Source: an uncultured Pseudomonadota bacterium
Lineage (GTDB): Bacteria; Pseudomonadota; Gammaproteobacteria; Burkholderiales; Usitatibacteraceae
Direction of reading: 5' to 3'
Assembly: GCA_937898635.1 (NCBI GenBank)
Contig: CALEJW010000129.1
Span: forward strand, 1 to 18,990
DNA length: 18,990 nucleotides
The notes beneath the pieces were generated by a model. It was not told the origin of the DNA, searched no databases, and was given only the letters and a program-made list of their open reading frames with translations. Position 1 is the first letter of the stretch. Each line of letters starts with the position of its first letter. The translations under genes were made by a program, and so were the position numbers. Shown one piece after another: positions 6,468 to 14,400 of this stretch.

Positions 6468-6528
6468 TTGACCCGAGTCAAGCCCGCCCCGGGGCGCGGG
6501 GATAGGGTAAGGGGACAGCCCCGGAGGA
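6468..6528 (+). promoter_or_regulatory. Predicted FNR/ANR-dependent promoter of the V-type ATPase operon
   Basis: TTGACCCGAGTCAA (6468-6481) is a perfect palindrome matching the FNR/ANR consensus TTGAY-N4-RTCAA. A -10-like TAGGGT follows at 6503-6508, giving a start near 6515. This puts the palindrome centre at about -40.5, the class II activation position, which substitutes for a -35 box. GGAGGA at 6523-6528 is the ribosome binding site, ten bases before the first ATG. The site is seen; regulation is inferred from known FNR promoter architecture. Confidence 0.6.
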
Positions 6529-6538
6529 TTCCAGGAAG

Positions 6539-6886
6539 ATGAATCCGCGCGACATCGCGACCGCCGGACCCGTCGAGGCGGCCATCGCGCGCGTGCTCGA
6601 GGCGGAAAGAGCCGCGCAGGCCTCCCTCGATGCGGCACGGAGCGTTTCCGCCGCCCGCCTCGGCGCGGCGCGGGAAGAGGTGCGCGCCATCGCGGCGCGC
6701 GCCGAACGGCGCTTGCTCGCCGCGCGCCAGTCCGTCGAGGCGCGCCTCGCCCGCCGCCAGGCGGAAGTGGACGCCGAGGTGCGCCGGCTGCGCGAGGATC
6801 TGTCCCCCGCCGACGCCGACCCCGGCCGCCTCGACCGCGCGCTCGCCGCCGTCGCCGCCGCACTCACCACGGGGAACCACCCGTGA
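6539..6886 (+). CDS. V-type ATPase peripheral-stalk subunit (G/H-like)
   Basis: 115 residues, almost entirely Ala/Arg/Glu-rich helix without proline from about residue 14 to 88, as in the G/H (NtpF) subunit that pairs with subunit E to form the peripheral stalk of V/A-type ATPases. It is assigned from its coiled-coil character, its length (about 100-120 in the family) and its position as first gene of the operon; low-complexity composition makes homology hard to judge by eye. The ATG at 6539 follows GGAGGA by ten bases. Its stop overlaps the next start (GTGA), the first of several such couplings along the operon. Confidence 0.7.
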   Translation: MNPRDIATAGPVEAAIARVLEAERAAQASLDAARSVSAARLGAAREEVRAIAARAERRLLAARQSVEARLARRQAEVDAEVRRLREDLSPADADPGRLDRALAAVAAALTTGNHP

Positions 6887-7518
6887 ACGCCGCCGGCAGC
6901 ATCGAGTTCGCGCTGGCGCGCATGCAGGCCCGCCTCTCGCGCCGCCCCTCCGCCGCCGCCTGGGCCGCCATCGAGGAAGCGCGAAGCGTCGCCCCCGTGC
7001 TGGACGCCGCGCGCCACACGACCCTGGCACCCCTCGTCGCCGCGCTCCCGGGCGCCCCGGACCTCGCCGCGGTGGATCGTGCCGCCCGCGCGGCGTGGTC
7101 CCTCGCCGTGCGCGAGGCCGCCGCGTGGATGCCGCCGCGCTGGCGCGCCGCGATCGCCTGGTGCGACGCGCCCGCCGCGGCCGCTGCCGGAGCGCGTCCG
7201 CATCCCACGCTCCTCCCATCGCTCGGCCACGAGGAGTGGCGCCGGCGCTGGCCCGCGCAGTCCCGCGGCGATCCCGACCTCGTCGCGCTCTCGCATCTTT
7301 TCGTGCTGCACCTCGCGCGCTTCCGCCACGCGGCGCCGCACGAGGCGGTATCGCTCCGGCGCCACTTCGAGGAAAAGCTCCTCGCGGTGATGCGCCGCCG
7401 CCCGATGCGGCCCGTCGCCGCCTTCGCCTGGCTCGCGCTCACCGCGCTCGACCTGGAGCGCGCGCGCGGCGAGATCGAGCGCCGCCTCGCCTTTCCCGCC
7501 GCGAGGATCGCCGCGTGA
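6883..7518 (+). CDS. ATPase-operon protein in the subunit C position (divergent or unrelated)
   Basis: 211 residues, starting at GTG 6883 in a four-base overlap with the stalk gene and ending in another GTGA overlap with subunit I, so it must be made with the complex. It is mostly helical and Arg/Ala-rich, with no membrane segment. V/A-type complexes need subunit C (d, AC39 family) as a socket joining the central stalk to the K ring; that protein normally has about 330 residues and none of that length is present. This one could be a reduced C subunit: ALARMQARLSRRP near the N-terminus loosely recalls the AC39 start. It could equally be an operon-specific assembly factor. I recognise no domain with confidence. 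Confidence 0.65.
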   Translation: MNAAGSIEFALARMQARLSRRPSAAAWAAIEEARSVAPVLDAARHTTLAPLVAALPGAPDLAAVDRAARAAWSLAVREAAAWMPPRWRAAIAWCDAPAAAAAGARPHPTLLPSLGHEEWRRRWPAQSRGDPDLVALSHLFVLHLARFRHAAPHEAVSLRRHFEEKLLAVMRRRPMRPVAAFAWLALTALDLERARGEIERRLAFPAARIAA

Positions 7519-9338
7519 TCCGCCCGCGCCCCGCCCGCTGGTTCGAGGCGCTCGTCGCGCGCGACGACACGACGCTCCTGCTGGAGGCGCTCGCCGCCAC
7601 GGGCGCGGTGGAACTCGAGGCGCGGGCCGGCGCGGCACCGCCCGCCGCCTTCGCGGGCCTCGCCCCCTCCCTCGCGCGCTACGCGGCGCTGCGCGCCCGC
7701 TACGGCGCGTGGTGGCCGCGAAGCGGCATCGCCGCCTCGCGCTTTCCCGAGGCGCCGGAGCTCACGCTGGAGCGCGGCCTCGCGCGGCTGGCCGCGTGGG
7801 CGGCGCAGGCCGAGTCCACGATCCGCGAACTCGAGCGCAACGCGGGCGAGCGCGAGGAAGCGATGCGCTGGCAGGAGGTCCTGGTACTCCTCGACGGCGC
7901 TTCCGTGGACCTGGGCGCGCTCTCCCGCGCGGGCCCGCTCGCGCCGGCGCGGCTGCTGGAGTTCGCGCCGGGCACCGCGCCCGCGCTTCCCGCCGCACTC
8001 CTCCTGCGGCCCTTCGGCGAGGGCGAGCGGCGCTTCGCGCTCGCGATGGGGAGTGCCGCCGACATCGAGACCGCGGCGCGCGAGACGATCGCCGCCAAGG
8101 GCCGCTGCCACCCCATTCCCGCCTGGCTCACGGGGGACCGCGCGGCGGACCTCGCGGGTCTCGCGCCGCGGCTTGCCGCCCTCGCGGGAGAGCGCGAGGC
8201 GCTCGCCGCCACGCTCGAGACGCTCGCCGGGCGCCACGGCCTGCGCGAGGCGCTGGGCGACCTCGAGCGGCTCGCCTGGGTGATGGCGCAGGTGCAGGCG
8301 CTCGAATCCGGCGATCGCTTTGCGTGGGTGACGGGCTGGACGAGCGACCTCGAGGGCGGCACGCTCGCCCGCGCCGTGGACCGCTGCGGAGCGCGCGCGC
8401 TCCTGCACTTCGCCGCGCCTCCCGCGGTGACGCGGGCGCCGCTTCTCTTCGCCAACCCGCGCTGGGCGCGCCCCTTCGAGCTCTTTCCCCGTGCCCTCGG
8501 CGTTCCCGGCGCGACGGAGGCCGACCCCACGCTCCTCCTCGCGCTCGCCGTGCCGCTCCTGTTCGGCTACATGTTCGGCGACGTGGGCCAGGGCCTCGTG
8601 GTCGCCTTCGCCGGGCTGTGGCTGCGCAAGCGCTCGCCGGTGGCGCGTCTCCTCGTCGCGGGCGGCTTTTCCGCGGCGGCCTTCGGCTGGGTGTTCGGGA
8701 GCGTCTTCGGCCTGCACGGCCTCGTGGCGCCGTTGTGGACGGACCCGCTCGCCGCTCCCGTCGCGATCCTCACGCTCCCCATCGCCGCAGGCGCCCTGCT
8801 GCTCGCGCTGGGGCTCGTGCTGCACGCGCTCGGCTCGTGGTGGCGCGGCGAGTGGGCGCGCCTCCTCGGCGAGGACCTCGGGCTCCTCTTGCTCTACGCC
8901 GGGCTCCTGGGCCTCTTCTGGTCCGCGCACTTCCAGTGGCTCGCGCTCGCCGGGGCGCTCGCCTTCGTCGCCGGTCACGCGATCCACGCGGGCCGCGCCA
9001 CCGCGCTCGCGAGCGGCGCGGGCGAGCTGGTCGAGCGCGCCCTGCAGCTCGGCATCAACACGCTCTCCTTCGCGCGCGTGGGCGCCTTCGCGCTCGCGCA
9101 CTCGGGGCTCTCGGCGGCCGTCTCCTCGCTCGCCGCCGAGGCCGACAGCGTCCTCGCCCGCGCGCTCATCGTCGTCCTGGGCAACGCGCTGGTGATCGCC
9201 CTCGAGGCGCTCGTGGTCTCCATCCAGACCACGCGCCTCGTGCTCTTCGAGTTCTTCGCCCGCTTCCTCACCGGCGCGGGCCGGCCCTTCCGCCCGCTGG
9301 CCCCGCCTCCCTCCTTCGTCCCGGAGACTTCGCCATGA
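7515..9338 (+). CDS. ntpI: V-type ATPase subunit I (a-type stator)
   Basis: 607 residues, the usual size. The N-terminal half (about 1-335) is a soluble helical arm that would contact the peripheral stalks. The C-terminal half holds seven or eight membrane helices and provides the two half-channels for ions. Family hallmarks are GYMFGDVGQG (residues 351-360), NTLSFARVGAFALAHSG with the essential Arg521 that faces the K-ring carboxylate, and the terminal TRLVLFEFFARFLTGAGRPF. The start is GTG at 7515, overlapping the upstream stop; the open frame extends further upstream but only as a shadow of that gene. Its stop overlaps the K start as ATGA. Confidence 0.95.
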   Translation: MIRPRPARWFEALVARDDTTLLLEALAATGAVELEARAGAAPPAAFAGLAPSLARYAALRARYGAWWPRSGIAASRFPEAPELTLERGLARLAAWAAQAESTIRELERNAGEREEAMRWQEVLVLLDGASVDLGALSRAGPLAPARLLEFAPGTAPALPAALLLRPFGEGERRFALAMGSAADIETAARETIAAKGRCHPIPAWLTGDRAADLAGLAPRLAALAGEREALAATLETLAGRHGLREALGDLERLAWVMAQVQALESGDRFAWVTGWTSDLEGGTLARAVDRCGARALLHFAAPPAVTRAPLLFANPRWARPFELFPRALGVPGATEADPTLLLALAVPLLFGYMFGDVGQGLVVAFAGLWLRKRSPVARLLVAGGFSAAAFGWVFGSVFGLHGLVAPLWTDPLAAPVAILTLPIAAGALLLALGLVLHALGSWWRGEWARLLGEDLGLLLLYAGLLGLFWSAHFQWLALAGALAFVAGHAIHAGRATALASGAGELVERALQLGINTLSFARVGAFALAHSGLSAAVSSLAAEADSVLARALIVVLGNALVIALEALVVSIQTTRLVLFEFFARFLTGAGRPFRPLAPPPSFVPETSP

Positions 9339-9685
9339 AACCCAGCCTTCCCCTCTTCGCCGGACTCGCGGCCGCGATCCTCGTCGCCGCGGCGGTCGCC
9401 ACCGGCTCGCTCATCGCCGCCGCGCCCGCGCTCGCCGCCACGGCCGCCGGCGCGCCGCCCGACCCCCAGGTCCTCGCCTGGGGACTCGTCGCCGCGGCCG
9501 CCTCGACCGCGCTCTCCGCCCTCGCCGCGGGCTACGCCGTGGCCAAGGTGGGCACGGCCGCCGTGGGGGCGCTGGCGGAGAAGCCCGAGCTGATGGCGCG
9601 GCTCCTCATCTTCGTGGGCCTCGCCGAGGGCATCGCGATCTACGGGCTCATCGTCTCCATCCTCATCCTCAACCGGCTCGGCTGA
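9335..9685 (+). CDS. ntpK: V-type ATPase subunit K (rotor ring proteolipid, single hairpin)
   Basis: 116 residues. The N-terminus is a hydrophobic leader ending in APALA, probably a cleaved signal sequence, followed by two membrane helices (about 47-76 and 86-113) joined by the polar loop GALAEKPE. The ion-carrying carboxylate is Glu98 in FVGLAEGIAIYGLIV. The single hairpin is half the size of the duplicated four-helix K found in Enterococcus-type V-ATPases, so each protomer carries one carboxylate. No Gln or Thr ligands of the known sodium site are evident near Glu98 or in the first helix, which favours protons over sodium; this is inference. The ATG overlaps the subunit I stop and the TGA overlaps the subunit F start by one base. 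Confidence 0.93.
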   Translation: MKPSLPLFAGLAAAILVAAAVATGSLIAAAPALAATAAGAPPDPQVLAWGLVAAAASTALSALAAGYAVAKVGTAAVGALAEKPELMARLLIFVGLAEGIAIYGLIVSILILNRLG

Positions 9686-9981
9686 TGGCGGCCTTCGTCT
9701 TCGTCGGCGACGAAGTGGCGGCGGCGGGCTGGCGGCTCGCCGGGGTGGCCGCCCGCGTCCCGGCCCCGGGCGGCGAGGCCGAGGCCCTCGCGGCGGCGCG
9801 CGAAGGCGCCGAGCTCGTGCTCGTCTCCGCGGAAGTCGCGCAGGCGATTCCCGAGGCGAAGCTGCGCGCGGCCCTGCGCGCGCTCTCCCCGGTAACCCTC
9901 GTGGTGCCCGACCTGCGTGGCGCCGCGCCCTACCCGGACGTCGCCCGGCGCATGAAGCGCCAGCTCGGCATCGAGGCCTAG
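9685..9981 (+). CDS. V-type ATPase subunit F (central stalk)
   Basis: 98 residues, typical of the small Rossmann-like subunit that binds subunit D in the rotating central stalk. The opening FVFVGDEVAAAGWRLAGV matches the family start (GDE, then G-x-RLAG). A central ELVLVSAEVAQAIPE and the strand VTLVVPD follow, and the C-terminal PYPDVARRMKRQLGIEA forms the helix. The start codon shares one base with the subunit K stop (TGATG). In Enterococcus nomenclature the equivalent gene is called ntpG, so I leave the symbol open. Confidence 0.9.
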   Translation: MAAFVFVGDEVAAAGWRLAGVAARVPAPGGEAEALAAAREGAELVLVSAEVAQAIPEAKLRAALRALSPVTLVVPDLRGAAPYPDVARRMKRQLGIEA

Positions 9982-9985
9982 CGCC

Positions 9986-10606
9986 GTGGACGTCGCGCAC
10001 AGCACCGCCGCCCTCCTGGACCTGATCGAGAAGGATCGCGCGCGCCGCTGCGCGGAGGTCGAGGAGAAGGCCGCGCAGGCCGCCACGCAGGCGCTGCGGG
10101 CCGCGCGCAGTGCCGCGCGCACGCGCGTGCGCGAGGCGCTCCTCGTCGAGCGCCGGCGGCTTCGCGACGGGCTCGCGGCGTGCGACGCGGCCCTCGCCAC
10201 GGAAACGCGGCTCCACGACCAGCGGCGCTTCCGGGCGCTCCTCGACGAGACCTGGAAGCGCCTGCCGCAGGCCCTCGCGGCGCGCTGGGCGGAACCGGCC
10301 GCGCGCGAGGCCTGGGTCGCCCACATCGTCGCCTGCGCGAGGGCGGTCCTCGCCCCGGGACGCTGGACCTTCGTGCACGGCCCCGGCTGGACGGAGGAGG
10401 AGCGCGAGGCCACCGCCTCCCTTCTCATGGAGATCGGCATCTCCGCGCAGTTCGCCGAGGACGCCACGCGCGGCCCCGGCGTCGAGGTCCGCAGCGACGG
10501 CAACCGCGTGGACGGCACCGCCGCCGGGCTCATGGCCGACGCGGGCGAGGTGGGCGCGCGGCTCCTCGAGATCCTCTCGCCCGGAAAGGAAGGGCCGCCC
10601 GCGTGA
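9986..10606 (+). CDS. ntpE: V-type ATPase subunit E (peripheral stalk)
   Basis: 206 residues. Residues 10-95 are a long charged helix (LIEKDRARRCAEVEEKAAQ onward) that would pair with the G/H-like subunit in the peripheral stalk. Residues from about 105 form the globular head-binding domain, including WTFVHGPGWTEEE and a late segment GVEVRSDGNRVDGTAAGLM, which corresponds to the conserved end where E subunits form a beta hairpin followed by a helix that contacts subunit B. The start is GTG at 9986, four bases after the F stop. It overlaps the A subunit by four bases (GTGA). Confidence 0.88.
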   Translation: MDVAHSTAALLDLIEKDRARRCAEVEEKAAQAATQALRAARSAARTRVREALLVERRRLRDGLAACDAALATETRLHDQRRFRALLDETWKRLPQALAARWAEPAAREAWVAHIVACARAVLAPGRWTFVHGPGWTEEEREATASLLMEIGISAQFAEDATRGPGVEVRSDGNRVDGTAAGLMADAGEVGARLLEILSPGKEGPPA

Positions 10607-12349
10607 GCGTCGCCCACGTCCGCTGGATCTCCGGGCCGGTGCTGCGCGCCGGCACGCTGGACTCCTTCTTCCTGCGCGAGAGCGTTCGCGTCGGCCCCGG
10701 CGCGCTGCTGGGCGAGGTCGTGCGCATCGACGGCGACGAGATCACCGTGCAGGTGTACGAGGACACGACGGGACTCCGGCCCGGCACCGAGGTCGAGGGC
10801 ACGGGCACGCCGCTCGCGGTGCGCGTGGGCCCCGCGCTCCTGGGCCGCATCTTCGACGGCCTGCTGCGCCCGCTCACCGGGCTCGCCGATCGCGTGCAGC
10901 CGGGCTTTCGCGGCATCGCGCCCGCGCGCCTCGCCTTCGCGCCCGAGCGCGCGGCGGGCGACGCGGTGGACGGCGGCGGGAAGATCGGGCGTGCCACGAC
11001 CGAGGCCGGGCGCGAGTTCGCCTGCCTCGTGCCGCCCGATCTTTCGGGCGAGATCGTCTCGATCCGCGAAGCGGGCGAGTACGCCGAGGACGAGGCCGTG
11101 GCGGTGCTTCGCGACGCCGCGGGCGCCGAGCACGAGGTCGCCATGTCGCATCCCTGGCCGGTGCGCGTGCCGCGCCCCGTGCGCCGCCGCCTGCCGGTGC
11201 GCGAGCCCCTCGTGACCGGGCAGCGCGTGCTGGATGCGCTCTTCCCCGTGGCTCTCGGCGGCAAGGCGGCGATCCCCGGCGGATTCGGCACCGGCAAGAC
11301 CGTGCTCCTGGAGGCGCTCGCCAAGGGCTGCGCCGCGGACGTGATCGTGTACCTGGGCTGCGGCGAGCGCGGCAACGAGATGGCGGGCGTGCTGGAGGAA
11401 TTCCCCGAGCTCGTGGACCCGCGCACCGGGCGCAAGCTCATGGAGCGCACCGTCATCATCGCCAACACCTCCAACATGCCGGTGGCCGCGCGCGAGGCCT
11501 CGATCTACAGCGCGATCACCGTCGCGGAGTACTTCCGCGACCAGGGCCTGCACGTCGCGCTCATGGCGGACTCCACCAGCCGCTGGGCGGAGGCGCTGCG
11601 CGAGGTCTCGGGGCGCTTCGGGGAACTGCCCGGCGAGGGCGGCTATCCCGCCTACCTCTCCTCGCGGCTCGCGGAGTTCTACGAGCGCGCCGCGCTCGTG
11701 GAGACGCTCGCGGGCGAGACGGGTTCCGTCACGGTGATGGGCGCCATCAGCCCGCCCTCGGGCGACTTCTCCGAGCCGGTGACGAGCCACACGAAGCGCT
11801 ACGTGCGCGCCTTCTGGGCCCTGGACGTGAAGCGCGCCCAGGCGCGCTTCTACCCCGCGGTGCACCCGCTGCAGTCCTACTCGGAGGACGCGGCCACCTT
11901 CGCGCCGTGGTGGAACGAGCACGGCAACACGCGCTGGCTGGAGCTGCGCCGGCGCTTCCTCACGCTCCTCGACGAGCAGTCGCGGCTGGAGCGCATGGCC
12001 CGGATCATCGGCAAGGACGCGCTGCCCGCGCGCCAGCAGCTCACGCTCGCCTGCGCGGACCTCGTGGGGGAGGCCTTCCTGCGCCAGAACGCCTTCGCGC
12101 CCAAGGACCGCGTCGCCGGGCCCGCGAAGCAGGCGGCGATGATGGGCCTCGTCGGGCGCTTCATGGACCTCGCCGCCAAGGCGGTGGCCGCGGGGGTCGC
12201 GCCCGATCGCCTCGCGAACCTCGAGTGCCTGCGGCCGCTCCTGCGCATGGGGGAAGAGATCGGCGACGACGAGACGGAGAAGTTCGAGGCGATCGGGGCG
12301 GCGCTGGAGGCGGAGTTCCACGCCCTCGTCCCCGCGGAAGGAAAGCGCG

Positions 12350-12372
<23 letters not shown>
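10603..12372 (+). CDS. ntpA: V-type ATPase catalytic subunit A
   Basis: 589 residues, matching the family length and clearly longer than F-type beta subunits because of the A-specific insertion (about 110-195). Walker A is GGFGTGKT (226-233, Lys232). GERGNE (254-259) carries the catalytic glutamate region. IANTSNMPVAAREASIYSAI and MADSTSRWAEALREVSGR are the diagnostic V/A-type catalytic motifs, with Walker B in the strand HVALMADST. It hydrolyses or makes ATP at the interface with B. The GTG start at 10603 overlaps the subunit E stop. The C-terminus overlaps subunit B by 23 bases, the longest overlap in the operon. Confidence 0.98.
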
Positions 12373-13726
<1,354 letters not shown>

Positions 13727-13728
13727 CC

Positions 13729-14346
13729 ATGGCCGACACCGCCCCCAGCCGCAGCGCCGTCCTCGAGCTCCGCGAGGAGCGCCGGTCGATGGCCGAAGGG
13801 CACGCCTTCCTCGACGAGAAGTGCCTCGCCATCGCCGCCGAGATCGTGCGCGAGCTCGCGCGCTACCTCGCGCTGGAGGCCGGGCTCCTCGAGCGCTCGC
13901 GGGAGGCGGCGAGGGCCCTGCAGGGAGCGATCGCGCGCCACGGGCTCGCCGAACTCGGGGAGCTCCCCGCGCCTGCCGCGGACGAGGCCGCGCTTTCGAT
14001 CGAGCGAGGCGCGGTGATGGGCGTGAAGCTCGCCGCCGCGTCCCTGCCTGCGCCCCTGCCCGCGCCCGAGGCCCCGGCCTGGGGCTCGCCGGAGGCCGCG
14101 GCCTGCCGCGAGGCCTTCGAGCGGCTGCTCCTCGCCGCCCCGCCCGCGGGGTCCGCGGCCGCGAACCTGGAGCGCCTCTCGGAGGAATATCGCCGCTCGA
14201 TCCGCCGCGCGCGCGCGCTCGCCGACGTGCTGATTCCCGAGGCCGGCCGCGAGCTCGCCGCGATGGAAACGGCGCTGGAGGACCTGGAACGGGAGGACGC
14301 GATCGCCATGCGCCTGGGCGCCCGCTTGACCGATTCGGCCCCGTGA
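13729..14346 (+). CDS. ntpD: V-type ATPase subunit D (central shaft)
   Basis: 205 residues, the usual length. N- and C-terminal helices (about 5-65 and 145-195) would form the antiparallel coiled coil that turns inside the A3B3 head. The opening SRSAVLELREERRSMAEGHAFLDEKC matches the family pattern of an N-terminal helix with a run of leucines and L-x-x-K/E-R, and the end RRARALADVLIPEAGRELAAME matches the conserved NALE-type C-terminal helix only loosely: the common R-R-V-N-A-L motif is replaced by RRARALADVLIP. The middle is Ala/Pro-rich (LPAPLPAPEAPAWG). The start is two bases after the B stop. It closes the operon. Confidence 0.9.
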   Translation: MADTAPSRSAVLELREERRSMAEGHAFLDEKCLAIAAEIVRELARYLALEAGLLERSREAARALQGAIARHGLAELGELPAPAADEAALSIERGAVMGVKLAAASLPAPLPAPEAPAWGSPEAAACREAFERLLLAAPPAGSAAANLERLSEEYRRSIRRARALADVLIPEAGRELAAMETALEDLEREDAIAMRLGARLTDSAP

Positions 14347-14400
14347 CGGGGGTCGTTCGCCTACACTAGCGGCCAGACCCGAAACTCCCACCCAGGCGAG

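Noticed and set aside
6864..9101. Long open frame (745 codons) on the - strand opposite subunits C-position and I
   Set aside because: Arg/Glu/Gly/Ala-rich low-complexity product typical of antisense shadows in very GC-rich DNA; the + strand holds unmistakable ATPase motifs.
14326..14367. TTGACC (14326-14331) and TACACT (14362-14367) as a promoter for the DUF1631 gene
   Set aside because: The spacer is 30 bases, far outside the 16-19 usable range, and no better -35 is present.
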